A stretch of DNA of 64,000 nucleotides, from NCBI GenBank assembly GCA_963920575.1, contig OY986965.1, positions 19,298,957 through 19,362,956 of the forward strand, given 5' to 3'. The translations under genes and the position numbers were made by a program. Positions within the stretch are counted from its first letter, which is position 1. Every line of letters begins with the position of its first letter. Source of the stretch: Narthecium ossifragum (Eukaryota > Streptophyta > Magnoliopsida > Dioscoreales > Nartheciaceae). This document shows positions 33,830-45,984 of this stretch, one piece after another. The notes beneath the pieces were generated by a model that made no database searches, was not told where the DNA came from, and saw nothing but the letters and a program-made list of their open reading frames with translations.

Positions 33830-35265
33830 TGATCGCTCTCAAATGCGTCGTTAACTCATGCAAAACGCAATTTAGAAATTTATAAACCTTTCTTTCAACA
33901 CTAAATTAATAAGATAGAATAATGGTAAAATATGGGGTCGGTCCTCAGGGAAACTTTGATTATGAAGGAGAAACCAGAATTAAATCTCAGAACTCTAAAC
34001 CTAAGCGAAAAGGATTGATTTGGATTTTTGAAACTGATTAATTAAAACTAATTAAGAAAGCGATGTAAAAAGATTGAAATATATTAATGAGAGAAAACCT
34101 AGGGATTACTCAATCCACTTTAGTTTTACTTTCTGTATTCTCTAGTTATACTCTTGTTTTCTTATCTAGACATTATAGATTCATAGCTTCTTAAGCTTAC
34201 ATGAATCCCTAAAAGAAGGAGAGTGTTTTCCAAAGGCATATTTTTTCTTCGATTAGCATAGATTGTTTTCGGGGTAAACTTAGCACAAGCTATCTTCACT
34301 AAGCATAAAATATCTCATCGGTTATTCACAAACCACATAAAAACCATCCAATAGATCTCTACCATCAATCACCGAAATCAAGTAGGACTGAAAATACGTC
34401 AAGGAACTCTGTTCCCTGAACTCTTTTATCATTAAAACCAAATCTATAAGATCATGTCCAGAAAAAGAATACAAGATTCAACTAGAAAAATACAAGGAAG
34501 ATCTACTAAAGCTTCATGAGATCCCTAAGTACAGAATTAGCTACTCATTTTTGTGACGGAAGCCTTAGATTCGATGAAGAATGATTGAGATCCACGTTGT
34601 AGCTCCATCTTCTCCAGAGAATCCTCCAAACCCTAGTTCTCTCCTTTCTCTCTATAGGGACCTCCAATTTTTGGCCAGCAAACACCTTCTTATAGGTGTA
34701 TTCCCGGAATTAGGGTTTTGGTTTGAGTTGGACGTCAAGTGCAGCTCAGATTTCCTAGTTTAAGTCTGACAGCCTCTTCCGGTCGCGAGTGGGTTCAACC
34801 CGTCCGGAATTTGGACATATGCTCAGCCTGAAAGATGTAGATTGGGAAACGTTCTATCCTCTTCCGAGGATTTGACATTATTTGGACTTACTTAGAATAT
34901 TTGGCGAATATTCTCCTGAGCGTCGACGGACCAGTCTTCCAGCATCTATTTATCTTCATATTCTTGAAAACTGCTATTAATTTGTCCAGAATCTCGCGAA
35001 GTGTCCAACATAAAAGTTGTTCATCTTGAAGTTTTCTATACGTCCTCCAAATTTCAGGAATTTATGATTTATCTGGAGAATTGGGTGAATTATTTTCAAA
35101 CTGACAGCGGAGGAGCGTAATTTCCACAGATTAGTCTTTTTCTGTATTTTCTAACTTGAATCTTCATTAAACCTGAAATCAATTAACAAACTATCAAATA
35201 GAACCACTCTAGGGCTAACAAATGTAAATTAAGGGGTTTAAGTATGAATATTTAATGACTCATCA
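33830..35265 (-). repeat. AT2 5' LTR
   Basis: From TGATCGCTCTCAAATGCG to ATGACTCATCA, 1436 bp, nearly identical to 23817-25255. A TATA-like CTATAAGAAGG lies on the minus strand near 34687-34697. Confidence 0.92.
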
Positions 35266-35567
35266 CGATGCCACCTCCTGATGCGTTTACCCGCTTCGTC
35301 TATGACATCCAGCATGACCCAGAACTTGAAAATCCTTGAGTATCTTTTCGGCTCCCAGACTGATCCGCGGTTGTCGTGCCACTACGTTCCCTGATTGACC
35401 CGGCTCTCCTGTCGCCACCTAGATCGCCATATGCGTCGGACGACCCTGATCGTCCACCATCCCCGAGGTCTTGTGATGATGATTCCGACGAATTGTCATC
35501 CTTAACATCTCGGCACTATGATTGGGACGATGAAGATAGCAATGATGAGATGGACGACGATTGAGTA

Positions 35568-36794
35568 GTTATTCTTACTTGATTTTTAGGATTATTTTAG
35601 TAGATTGATGATTCTCTAGGTTTTCTTTTAGCTTGGTAATAGGATCTGTTGTAGGGGGACTAGTCTAGGGACTTGATGTCCTTTTAGGAGTATAGTTTCT
35701 ATTTTCATTGATTGTACTAGGTCTTCGCCAATAAATTTAAGAGATATTCTATTTTCGTATATCTTATACTCTCTATTATTTCTTCTATTGCTCATACTAT
35801 TATATTTGATCTTTGGAGAGGTACGCTTATGCTAGGTGTGCTCGTGCACCTTGATAGTGGACGATTAATCACTACTGGTGTATGTATTGGTATCGTATTT
35901 GTTAGTTGTCTCTCCTATAACATGGTGCATTTTATGGATTTATTTTTTTTAGTAGCTTAGAGAGACAGGAATAGCCTCACATAGCGCCAGTCTACTGCTT
36001 GGAAGGCATGGTGATCGTCATGCATGCGTCGACTATAGCTGGCATGATATTCTGGTGATTTCTACCCTTTATTCCTTGCTTTATTTTGGTGACTTAGTGT
36101 AATTGGGGGCAATTAAATTTAAGTTGGTGGGTAGCGTCTAGGAATTCATGTTTATTTATTTATTTAGTTCATGATAACCAACTATTATACATCCCGTAGA
36201 TCATGTCAGAGGAATGACATTATGATACTTGTTGATAAAGAAGCTTGATTTAGAAATTTTTTCTATGAATTATTAAAAATTTATATGTCATAATAAGACG
36301 TAGAAAATTTAGCTATGCATGACATTATCTCTATACTTTAACACTTTTACCATGATTTAAGGATAACTTGACTTATTCTATTGCACATATGCACTTCCAC
36401 ATGTTTAGGAATTGAAATCAGATTCTAAGGCTGAAACTAGGATTGATTTATAATTTTATGACATATCACAGAAGATACATGAACACATGTAATTTTTCGT
36501 TCGCGACAAGTATGTGTTGGCAAGTGTAAGGCTTTCAACTTAGTAACCGGGCAGGATTCATGACCAGCGTTCTGTTCAAATAAAACGGTTGAAAGTCCTT
36601 ACGAATGAAAAAAGAAGAAACATGATTTCATCTTAGTAACCGGGCAATATTCCTGCTCAGCATGTTGTTCACGTAAAACGGGTGATTTCCCTTGTGTGAA
36701 AAAAAACAAAAATAAAACAAAAATGAAAGAACAGTTATTGTTATGTGATAGTGGAAAATATGTGCATGTCTAGAAGTGCGATCTTGAATGGTGG
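35568..36794 (+). other. AT3 3' non-coding region
   Basis: AT-rich. An internal hairpin (TAATTG, GGGG, CAATTA at 36100-36115) is followed by TTTAAGTTGGTGGGTAGC. Two copies of TTAGTAACCGGGCA...AAAACGG (36538-36590 and 36632-36682) mirror the duplicated block of AT2. No gene is seen. Confidence 0.6.
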
Positions 36795-39200
36795 TGTGAG
36801 GACCTGTCCCTCCATTCCTGGGTCGACCGCCTGGGTCGGGCCCGTGGCTCGTTGTGGACCGCAAAGGCAATTTGATAAATTGCGCATTGTTGGTTTGTTT
36901 CACACCCGCGTGAGCACACACTGACCTTGTTTGTGTTAGTGCTTGATTAGAATGGATAGGTGGACCCGGGATTGGAAGATCCCAGCTCGGGCGCGCTGAA
37001 ACTTACTTTTGGGCAGCTTACGGCCCTTGAGCGATCGATCGGACTCGTGAGCGAGTCGGTGGGTTTTTGACCCGTTTGGATCGATCCAGCCTATCTTGGA
37101 TCGATCCATTTGGCCTTGGATCGATCCGGGTACTGTTGCTGGGCAGTTGAGCTAGCAGCAAAGCAGTTGAGCGGCGAGGACGGCCGTGTGTCGTCGCTCT
37201 CCGTTGTCAGAGGAGAGGACCTCTACTTCATCTTCTCCTTCACCTTCCGCCTCCTTCCCGCGGGCTCTGTTTCCCCTGTTCTGGAAGCCCCTTCTTCTCC
37301 TCTTTTCTCCCTCCTCCGGCCATCGTTTTGGGAGCTTCAAGGCTTGTTGGATCCGTGGCGGCATGAGGAAGATCCCTGGCATGGTTTGGAGCTGAGTTGG
37401 TGACCGTTTAGCGGGGAATCAGCCGAGGATTAGCCCAGTTCGGTAGGTGTTCTACCTACGAGAGTGGTTTAGGGGTGTTCTCTTGGTATAGCCGTTAGAT
37501 CTTGATGTAATTGTGTTGTTGGATGCATGATGCTTAGTATAATCTCTGGTTTAAGTTTCATGAACTTTGGTTAAGATTTCAGTAGGATTTACGCATGTTT
37601 TATCTCGGATTTTCCGGTTTCTGCTATTCTTGAAGAACAGCCGGTTTGCGGCGCGTTTTTCGATTGGTACGTGTATTATCTTGGGTTGTGTTGAGAATAA
37701 GAGTTGTAGATCTCTGAGTTATCTTTCCATTACAGCTTATTTCACATTTTTCTTATTTTTCTACGAATTGTGATGACTTTTCTCGTGGCCTGCGACGAAA
37801 CTGATCTGAAGTTGGTATGAAGCTGAAGCTGTTTGGAGCGATCCAAATGTTCCGGATCGATCCCAAGGCTATTTGATGAGGTTTTGTGGACTATTTTTAG
37901 TGGTTTTGATTAGTGTTTTCCCGGTAATCGAACCGTTGACATCCCGATTTTGGATATGTTGATCCCAGCATGTAGATCTACATGAGTCTAAGTTGGATCT
38001 TGAATCCGACGTCGTTTGGACGTCAGATCGACGGGACAATTAGCCTCTAAGTAGAGGTTTTGGTGTTTTGAATATAATAGTATAATGTCGGATTATAATA
38101 TTATATGTTTACTGTTCATCAGTTTTCGGGGTTGCTTCCCGTTGCAGGAGTTCACGGTTGACGGTCGGGGTACCGTCGTAATGCCGGGACTCGCTGCGGA
38201 GAGGCTGGCAGTGGTTGGTAGCACCGTTGCAGCGATCCATTTAGACTTGTATGGTGCCTTGACATACTGTTGCATGCCTATTTCTCTTGCTTGTGTATGT
38301 TCATAGCATGCATTCTCTGTTGTGCATTAGTTGCATAAGGTTAGGGCATGAGTGATTTGTAGATCGCCGTCCCGAGGCTGGAAGCTCGGATTTAGCCCTA
38401 GGACCGGGGTTGGGTAGTTAGAAATCGGTTCGAATTGTGGTGTCCAGTCAAACTTGATGATAGGCTTAGATGACTGGTACACATGTTGCTTGATGATTAT
38501 AGAGGTCGTGTCGGCCTTGAGTCGGATGCTGAGGTGTAGCCCGTGTTCCACTGTGTTGACCCTTGAGTAGAGAGTTTGACTACTTAGCGGTGCTATTTCC
38601 CGCCTGCAGTGCCGGTACCTGCTTGTGGGCCAGCAGTGTTGTTTCCTGCTACTGAGCGTGACCAGACATGTGACCAGCTCGGCTAGAAGACCATGGTCGT
38701 GGGCCTCAGGGATACGTGGTGGGGTTATGGGGCCCCTGTGTACACGCAGGTCTTACTCGAGAGCGACACTGTTGCGTTCCCCCTTCCTTCTGTGTGACGT
38801 AGTGTAGACCCCTACTGAGCTTTATGCTCACTCCTACCCGGGCTGCGTTTTGCAGGTGCAGGCGCCAGCTCTTCTTCAGTAGCCCCTACCGGGCAGGTGT
38901 TTGGTGGCGCGGCGGCGTCTGGCGGGGTTTGAGGACCGGTGATCCCTTTTTACACTTTTGTTATAGTTAGTCTCCTACGGGAGTATGATGTAAAAACTGT
39001 TGTAACCCCTTTGAGGTTTTTTTTGAATATTATATTATATCTTTTGAGGTTTGAATTTCTTGTATTATTCAGGGGTGCTTATGAACTGTTTAATGAAATC
39101 AGTAAGTTGGGGGGAACCCCTCGCCATTATTTCCGCATTTAGTTAGGTTCTGGTTCGTGTCGCCCGGCCCAATTGGGCTTTCGCGGGTCTGGGCACGGCA
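36795..39200 (+). repeat. TK2 5' LTR
   Basis: 2406 bp, TGTGAGGACC to GGGCACGGCA. It holds palindrome cores of the TGGATCGATCCA kind at 37075-37130, one GATCGATCGG at 37032, and a single core at 37853. The 3' LTR is about 110 bp longer, mainly because of extra repeat units. Confidence 0.92.
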
Positions 39201-39203
39201 GCT

Positions 39204-39215
39204 TGGTATCAGAGC
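39204..39215 (+). other. TK2 primer binding site (tRNA-iMet)
   Basis: TGGTATCAGAGC three bases after the LTR. Confidence 0.92.
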
Positions 39216-41055
39216 ATAGGTTGTAGATCCCAGGGTTAGGATCAGGATACGGTTGAGATTGAGTGTGGGATTGGATAGTTCTAGGTCTAGAACATCCTTG
39301 CATGTTTGTTTGCGATCGTGTGTGATGTGTTGCCTTTCTGTTTGTAGCTGTGTTTTGTTGCTTCCCGGTTGCGTCATGACGACTTAGGGGGAGATGTGCA
39401 TGCGCACCGGTGTCGTCCGTTCCCTCACCTGACAGTGTCTCTCCCCGTGCTGGAGATGAGCGAGTTGGGATTGGACGTGTGTTGCAGAGGCGATGTTGGA
39501 GATCCTTCGACAGTAGAGGACTGATTGAAGGAGGTGTCCCGGATCCCGGATGTTTTGGACATCCTGGAGTATCGCTTGCTTGGGAAGCTGTTGTTTTCTT
39601 GCCTTCCTAGGAAGCGATTCGTAGTGGCGCTTGTCGGGGCCACTAGGGACAGTGTTGGTTGTGTGTTGAGAATAGTTCACGTACTGTTCTCTGGCACCTA
39701 CCCTTGGAGGGTGGTGTAGTTGGGAGTACCCTCCTATGGTTCTGGGTACTCGCACCGCGTGGTGACACATGGGTTGGCTGGTTCATCTGACTCGGTAGGC
39801 TAGGGCGACAGCAGGGTGCACCCTGGACTGTGCGTTAGCTACTGCGACAAGTGACTTGAGGGTTGACACCGGGCAGTTTCCCGGTGGTCGTGGTGAGTTT
39901 CGGGGTTGTCGTTCCTGCTTCTGGGGAACGGCAGGGTAGCCGTTGGCAAAGGCAGTGGTTTCAGCATCAGCAAGATCCATGGCAGCAGCAGCGTCGTGCC
40001 GGTCCTTTGAGAGGTAGCCTGGACCGTCATACTGAGAGGTAGTTCACCGGGTGCTCGAGTGCTAGCCATTTTGGGTCTTTCCACCGACGGTGCCGGTTGC
40101 GAGGGGCGCTGGGCGCTTACCACAGAGCAGTCAGCCGTGACGCATGGTGTGGGCCAGAGCGGTGGACTAGTGCCTCAGTTGGGGCAGGTACCTGGGGCAG
40201 ACGCAGGAGTTGGTAGCTTCAACAGCAGCCAGTTTCAGAGCCGCCACTTTCAGCTTCTCGCAACTTGTGTTTTCCTTCGTGACTCTGGGTTTTCACCCTT
40301 GCGACTCGTCTCCGTGTAGCCATGTCGGCTTGGGACTGGAGTCGGGTGTGGCTTGAGAGTAGCCACCGATTGGGACAAGAGCTTGGGTTGGTTGCTCTTG
40401 TCGCGGCGTTTCCTAGAGGTTGGGAACCTCTAGGTGTCCGTTGCCCACGTGTGGTGCACGTTGGGGTTCGACGGCTTCCTCAGTTGCGTCGGTTGGTCGC
40501 ACACCGGGTTGTGCTTCTTTGGCCGTGGGAAGGTGTCGTGAGCACACCTAACGGCGCTGTTTCACTCTCGTTGAAGATCGCGGTTCGGCGATCCTTCTGC
40601 TTGTCAAGAGCTGGGGTTTGTTCACCGGCTTGTAGTGAACTCCTTCCCTGTTGTTTTCGAGGGTGCTCTAGTGAGCAGCTTTCCCCTCGTGTTGCTGTTG
40701 TTGTTTGTGCAGCTGTCCTTCTTGAGGAGCTTTCTGGTTGTCGCCTTCGCGGGACACCGAGTTCGAGGTCGAGATTTCCTTTGGGCGGTTGAGAGCGTTG
40801 CGAGTTTGCATGTGGATGCCAGCAGCATTTGGAGAGTCGAGGACTCAGTCGGCCGAGTCGGTAGCTTGGGATTTCGTTCGCCCAGGTGTGTTACCTCAGA
40901 GTGTGTTCCGGTTCTCATTGTGGATGGTTCCCTCCATACATGCATGGGCGTCAGGAAGCTAGTCAGTGTTGTAGCACAAAGTATGCGCCCGCTACAGTGT
41001 AACTATGATGTGTTAGCAGTTGAGAGACTTGTCGACCGCTTCAGAGTTTGACCTT
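39216..41055 (+). other. TK2 leader and gag region, unreadable
   Basis: The leader (39216-39370) still resembles the TK1 leader at 11567 onward. After that the plus strand is G/T-rich and I find no capsid signature, zinc knuckle or protease motif in any frame. Open frames of 156 and 138 codons (40322-40792, 40635-41051) have no family resemblance and probably reflect the skewed base make-up. Confidence 0.5.
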
Positions 41056-41220
41056 CGCATCGACTACACCAACTGAGGATTCGGGATTGCGACATCCCGG
41101 AGGCAGCCTTCCGTACGAGGTACGGACTGTGCGAGTTTACAGTGATGCCGTTTAGTCTGACGAACGCACTAGCAACTTTCACAGATCTGATGTAGAGGAT
41201 CTTCAGGCCGTACCCTGATC
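41056..41220 (+). pseudogene. TK2 reverse transcriptase fragment
   Basis: A short readable part: a [23 protein letters not shown] segment, then [17 protein letters not shown] and RIFRPYPDQ. It corresponds to the RT core between the TGYHQLRI and APAAF blocks. It is interrupted by stops (TGA near 41072, TAG near 41192) and by a lost Gly in MPFGLTNAP. From 41221 to about 41860 nothing is recognisable except scattered RNase H-like words. Confidence 0.7.
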
Positions 41221-41860
41221 AGTTGCAGTATCGTTCATCGACAGCATCCTATTTACTGGCGCATTGAGGAGGAGCACCAGCGATATTTGGCGTTTGCATC
41301 GTAGCTGCCAAGGGTGTATCGGCGTTATTTGGCTCCCAGCGCGAGGTCTTGGCCTTCAGAGGCAGGTTTTGACGGACGGGCAGTCTCAGCGGCAGGCAGA
41401 TCAATTGATTCAGCCGGGCTCGACACAGATGTGCGATAGCAGAGGTTGAAGACGGTGTTCAAGATTTAGTAGAGGCATCTCCAAGACTTCGGGACCGTTG
41501 ACCAGAGTGACCAGGAGACCGGAGCTTTTGCCTTAAAGTCACTGAGTCAGTGCCTTTGAGGGTGTTAGCCACCAGCAGTGGTTAAAGAGGCTAGAGCAGA
41601 TTTGGTGGATTTGTCAGCTCATCAGAGACAGACAATCAGTTAGATCAGATTTCAAGGATCAGATTCCAGATGACCTCCCCTTCGGTGTTTGCAGCATCCC
41701 AGCTCTCCCGGCCAGAGTGATATAGACCCAGGGTACGTATCCGGAGCTCGTGGAGATCCGTGTTGTGGTTGGTACCGAGCACATGATAGAGGGCTGGACA
41801 GCGTCAGCAGATGGCAGGTCGTGCTTAGGTAGCAGTGTTGCAGATTCGGCAGACCCATTA

Positions 41861-42950
41861 CAGCCTGTTCCAGTATCAGAGTGGGAGCGGAAGCACACCA
41901 TGGTGAACGTCATCACCAGATTGCAGGAGGCTGCTAGGTAGAGTACGTCCCACTGCTAGAGTTTTCCTTTTCCAGCAGCCATCAGTCCAGACGGGTGCAG
42001 TGACATTCTAGGTGTAGCACGGCAGTTCGTGCCGTTCATCCGATTGCTCAACCGACGTTGTTGAGGCACCATCCACCATCCCAGCAGGTTCTGGCGGGAC
42101 TTCCAGGAGGCAGTTGGCGCACTCTTGACTTTTAGTACGGCATTCCTTCCGCAGACAGACGGGAAGTCAGAGCGGACGATCCAGATCTTAGAGGACATGC
42201 TGAGAGCATGTGTCCTCGACGCCGGAGGCAGCTGGGAGGAGCACGTCCCCTTGGTGGAGTTCGCCTACAACAACAGCTACCAGTCCGGTCTTAGAGTAGC
42301 ACCTTTCGAGGCGTTGTACGGTAGGTCGTGTCGTTCCCCAGTGTGCTGGACAGAGGTTGGAGAGGCTTCACTCACCGGCCCAGACCTTATCAGGCGGTCG
42401 TCAGAGAGGTTAGTGCAGATCAGGCAGAGACCTCTGATGGCTTAGAGCCGGCAGAAGAGTTATGCATATCAGAGGCGACGACCGTTAGAGTTTGCAGTTG
42501 GCGACAGGGTGTTCCTGCGAGCATCGCCGTACAGAGGGTCCGTCAGGTTTGGCAGGGGTGGTAAGTTGGCGTCGAGGTTTGTCGGGCCGTTTGAGATCCT
42601 AGAGAGGATCGGCGAGGTAGCTTATCGCCTGGATCTTCCTCAGCACATGTCAGCTGTGCATCCGACGTTCCATGTATCGATGCTGAGGAAGTATCACCCA
42701 GATCCGTCTCATGTCATCAGGGTGGATGACATCGAGCTCGAGGCAGACGCGACATTCGTCGAGTAGCCAGTTCGAGTACTTGACCGGAGGGATCAGGTCT
42801 TGCGGGGCAAGACGATTCCCTTGGTCAAGGTACTATGGAGGCACAGAGGCACCGAGGAGATGACCAGGGAGTGCGAGGCGCGCATGCGGCAGGAGTTTCC
42901 CTTATTGTTTTCATCTCGAGGCACCTCTTGTACTGTCTTCTAGTGTAACT
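41861..42950 (+). pseudogene. TK2 integrase and chromodomain-like tail
   Basis: A degenerate SEWERKHTMVNVITRL (normally EWKWEHITMDFVTGL) near 41880 starts the core. The text from about 42085 is suddenly well preserved: [29 protein letters not shown] with Gln changed to Lys, then [15 protein letters not shown], and after a stop and frame change at 42445 the [16 protein letters not shown] and chromodomain-like end (VRVLDRRDQVLRGKTIPLVK). A TAG after DATFVE (42765-42767) breaks it once more. The first two catalytic Asp residues fall in the decayed part. The good part closely resembles T1 and R1. Confidence 0.85.
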
Positions 42951-43017
42951 GTTTTTCTGTTTCCGAGCCCTACCTTTATCGAATCTCGGGACGAGATTTC
43001 CTTTAAGGGTATTAGGA

Positions 43018-45533
43018 TGTGAGGACCTGTCCCTCCATTCCTGGGTCGACCGCCTGGGTCGGGCCCGTGGCTCGTTGTGGACCGCAAGGGAATTTGGTAA
43101 ATTGCGCCTTGTTGGTTTGTTTCACAGCTACGTGTGCACACACTGACCTTGTTTGTGTTAGTGCTTGATTAGAATAGTTAGGTGGACCCGGGATCGGAAG
43201 ATCCCAGCTCGGGCGCGCTGAAGCTTGCTTTTGGGCAGCTTACGGCCCTTGAGCGATCGATCGGACTCATGAGCGAGTCAGTGGGTTTTTGACCCATTCA
43301 GATCGATCCAAAAATTTTGGATCGATCTAGCCTATCTTGGATCGATCCATTTTCGCCTTGGATCGATCCGGGTACTGTTGCTGGGCAGTTGAGCTTGCAG
43401 CAGAGCAGTTAAGCGGCGAGGACGGCCATGTTTCCCCTGTTCTGGAAGCCCCTCCTTCCCCGGCCTTCCCCCTCACTTTTCTTCCTCTTCTCTTCCTCTT
43501 CTCTTTCCCCTCCTTCTTCCTTCCTTCTTCTTCTTCCCGCGGGCTCTGTTTCCCCTGTTCTGGAAGCCCCTTCTTCTCCTCTTTTCTCCCTCCTCCGGCC
43601 ATCGTTTTGGGAGCTTGAAGGCTCGTTGGATCCGTGGCAGCATGAGGAAGATCCCTGGCATGGTTTGGAGCTGATTTGGTGACCGTTTAGCGGGGAATCA
43701 GCCGAGGATTAGCCCAGTTCGGTAGGTGTTCTACCTACGAGAGTGGTTTAGGGGTGTTCTCTTGGTATAGCCGTTAGATCTTGATGTAATTGTGTTGTTG
43801 GATGCATGTTGCTTAGTATAATCTCTGGTTTAAGTTTCATGAACTTTGGTTAAGATTTCAGTAGGATTTATGCATGTTTCATCTCAGATTTTCCGGTTTC
43901 TGCTATTCTTGAAGAACAGCCAGTTTGCGGCGCGTTTTCCGATTGGTACGTGTATTATCTTGGGTTGTGTTGAGAATAAGAGTTGTAAATCTCTGAGTTA
44001 TCTTTCCATTCCAGCTTATTTCGTATTTTTCTGATTTTTCTACGAATTGTGGTGACTTTTCTCGTGGCCTGCGATCCAAATGTGCCGGATCGATCTGAAG
44101 CTGGTATGAAGCTGAAGCTGTTTGGAGCGATCCAAATGTGCCGGATCGATCCAATACTTTCTGGATTGATCCAAATGTTCCGGATCGATCCCAAGGCTGT
44201 TTGATGAGGTTTTGTGGACTATTTTTAGTGGTTTTGATTAGTGTTTTCCCGGTAATCGAACCGTTGAATGTTTCCCAATTTTGGATATGTTGATCCCAGC
44301 ATGGAGATCTACATGTGTCTAAGTTGGATCTTGAATTCGACGTCGTTTGAACGTCGGATCGACGGGACCAATTAGCCTCTAAGTAGAGGTTTTGGTGTTT
44401 TGAATATAATAGTATAATGTCGGATTATAATATTATATGTTTACTGTTCATCGGTTTTCGGGGTTGCTTCCCGTTGCAGGAGTTCGCGGTTGACAGTCGT
44501 GGTACCGTCGTAATGCCGGGACTCGCTGCGGATCGGCTGCCAGCGGTTTGTAGCACCGCTGCAGCGATCCATTTAGACTTGTATGCTTCCTTGACATACT
44601 GTTGCATGCCTATTTCTCTTGCTTGTGTATGTTCATAGCATGCATTCTCTGTTGTGCATTAGTTGCATAAGGTTAGGGGGTGGGTGATTTGTAGATCGAC
44701 GTCCCGAGGCTGGAAGCTCGAATTTAGCCCTAGGACCGGGGTTGGGTAGTTAGGACTCGGTTCGAATTGTGGTGTCCAGTCAAACTTGATGATAGGCTTA
44801 GATGACTGGTACACATGTTGCTTGATGATTATAGAGGTCGTGTTGGCCTTGGCTCGGATGCTGAGATGTAGCCCGTGTTCCACTGTGTTGACCCTTGAGT
44901 AGAGAGGTTGACTACTTAGCGGTGCTATTTCCCGCCTGCAGTGCCGGTACCTGCTTGTGGGCCAGCAGTGTTGTTTCCTGCTACTGAGCGTGACTAGATA
45001 TGTGACCAGCTCGGCTGGAATACCATGGTCGTGGGCCTCAGGGACACGTGGTGGGGTTATGTGGCCCCTATGTACTCCCGGGTCTTACTCGAGGGCGACA
45101 CTGTTGCGTTCCCCCTTCTTTCTGTGTGATGTAGTGTAGAACCCTACTGAGCTTTATGCTCACTCCTACCCGGGCTGCGTTTTACAGGCGCAGACACCAG
45201 CTCTTCTTTAGTAGCCCCTACCGGGCAGGTGTTTAGTGGCGCGGCGGCGTTTGGCAGGGTTTGAGGACCGGTGATCCCTTTCTACACTTTTGTTATAGTT
45301 AGTATCCTACGGGAGTATGATGTATAAACTGTTATAACCCCTTTGAGGTTTTTTTTGAATATTATATTATATCTTTTGAGGTTTGAATTTATTGTATTAT
45401 TCAGGGGTGCTTATGAACTGTTTAATGAAATCAGTAAGTTGGGGGGGAACCCCTCGCCATTATTTCCGCATTTAGTTAGGTTCTGGTTCGCGTCGCCCGG
45501 CCCGGTTGGGCTTTCGTGGGTCGGGGCGCGATA
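43018..45533 (+). repeat. TK2 3' LTR
   Basis: 2516 bp, TGTGAGGACC to GGGCGCGATA. Relative to the 5' LTR it has an extra core near 43300, a duplicated TTTCCCCTGTTCTGGAAGCC segment (43431 and 43550), and two extra cores in 44060-44190. Confidence 0.92.
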
Positions 45534-45984
45534 GGTTGAATGCGTGGATATAAAGGATATTCTGATAACATGTAGAACCAAATTCACACACTGGAGAGTC
45601 AAAGTTATTTTTGAATCATGATTAAACATGTGGAAGTATTTGAAGTATGTTATGACATGTTTTGATTTACTTTGCTCTTATGTGACTATGAATTTAGGAA
45701 TATATTCATGGATATTATTTCTATTTTATGCATTGGAGTTAGTGTATATTGTAATGGATTTCTGATGATATGTCAAGGGGATGTATAGATGTTTGTGGGT
45801 ATCATCACTAGAAACCGTCAGGAGACTATAACTCCTCCACTGGGGTAACTTAGAGGTTTAAAGCCTTGTTGTACATGCTAAGTGCAATCGTGAGACCTAC
45901 AAAAGTGGCTAGTTAGGTTTACTGTTTTATTTTTACTTTTGTCTTGCTTTGCTCGAGGACTAGCAAATATCAAGTTGGGGGGTG
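45534..45984 (+). other. AT3 3' non-coding end with polypurine tract
   Basis: It ends TTTGCTCGAGGACTAGCAAA (45948-45967, a 6-bp stem around a mismatch) and CAAGTTGGGGGGTG next to the LTR. This block is shared with AT2 and AT4. Confidence 0.75.

Larger units (their letters stand above)
23817..35265 (-). mobile_element. AT2, Athila-like element with both LTRs (TSD CGATG)
   Basis: 11.4 kb in minus orientation including a nested solo LTR (2.3 kb). LTRs are 23817-25255 and 33830-35265 (1439 and 1436 bp, with few visible differences, so young). Perfect CGATG duplications lie at 23812-23816 and 35266-35270. Order on the minus strand: LTR, tRNA-Asp primer site, leader with palindromes, broken gag, protease, acidic repeats, hairpin, long 3' non-coding region, polypurine tract, LTR. 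No reverse transcriptase or integrase is visible. Confidence 0.93.
23556..35567 (+). pseudogene. Unrecognised Ser/Pro-rich and acidic ORF of AT3, split by AT2
   Basis: The ATG at 23556 opens 87 codons rich in Ser and Pro (MSRSSLSSYSSNGSPPQSPG), interrupted at 23816 by AT2. Deleting AT2 and one CGATG copy continues the frame at 35271 as PPPDAFTRFVYDIQHDPELENP, then a stop near 35338. An alternative frame (35376-35564) holds a further Pro/Ser stretch and a very acidic end (DDEDSNDEMDDD), so one frameshift may divide a single protein of roughly 180-190 residues. I see no zinc knuckle, protease or polymerase motif. It occupies the place after pol where Athila elements often carry an extra ORF; the function is unknown. 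Confidence 0.5.
36795..45533 (+). mobile_element. Complete but decayed TK2 element inserted in AT3
   Basis: 8.7 kb: 5' LTR 36795-39200, primer site 39204-39215, internal region 39216-43017, 3' LTR 43018-45533. Flanking 5-mers GGTGG (36790-36794) and GGTTG (45534-45538) match at four of five bases. The internal region is short (3.8 kb) and mostly unreadable. Confidence 0.9.

Noticed and set aside
40322..41051. Two overlapping ORFs of 156 and 138 codons
   Set aside because: G/T-rich sequence makes long chance frames; no motif, and frames on the opposite strand are equally long.
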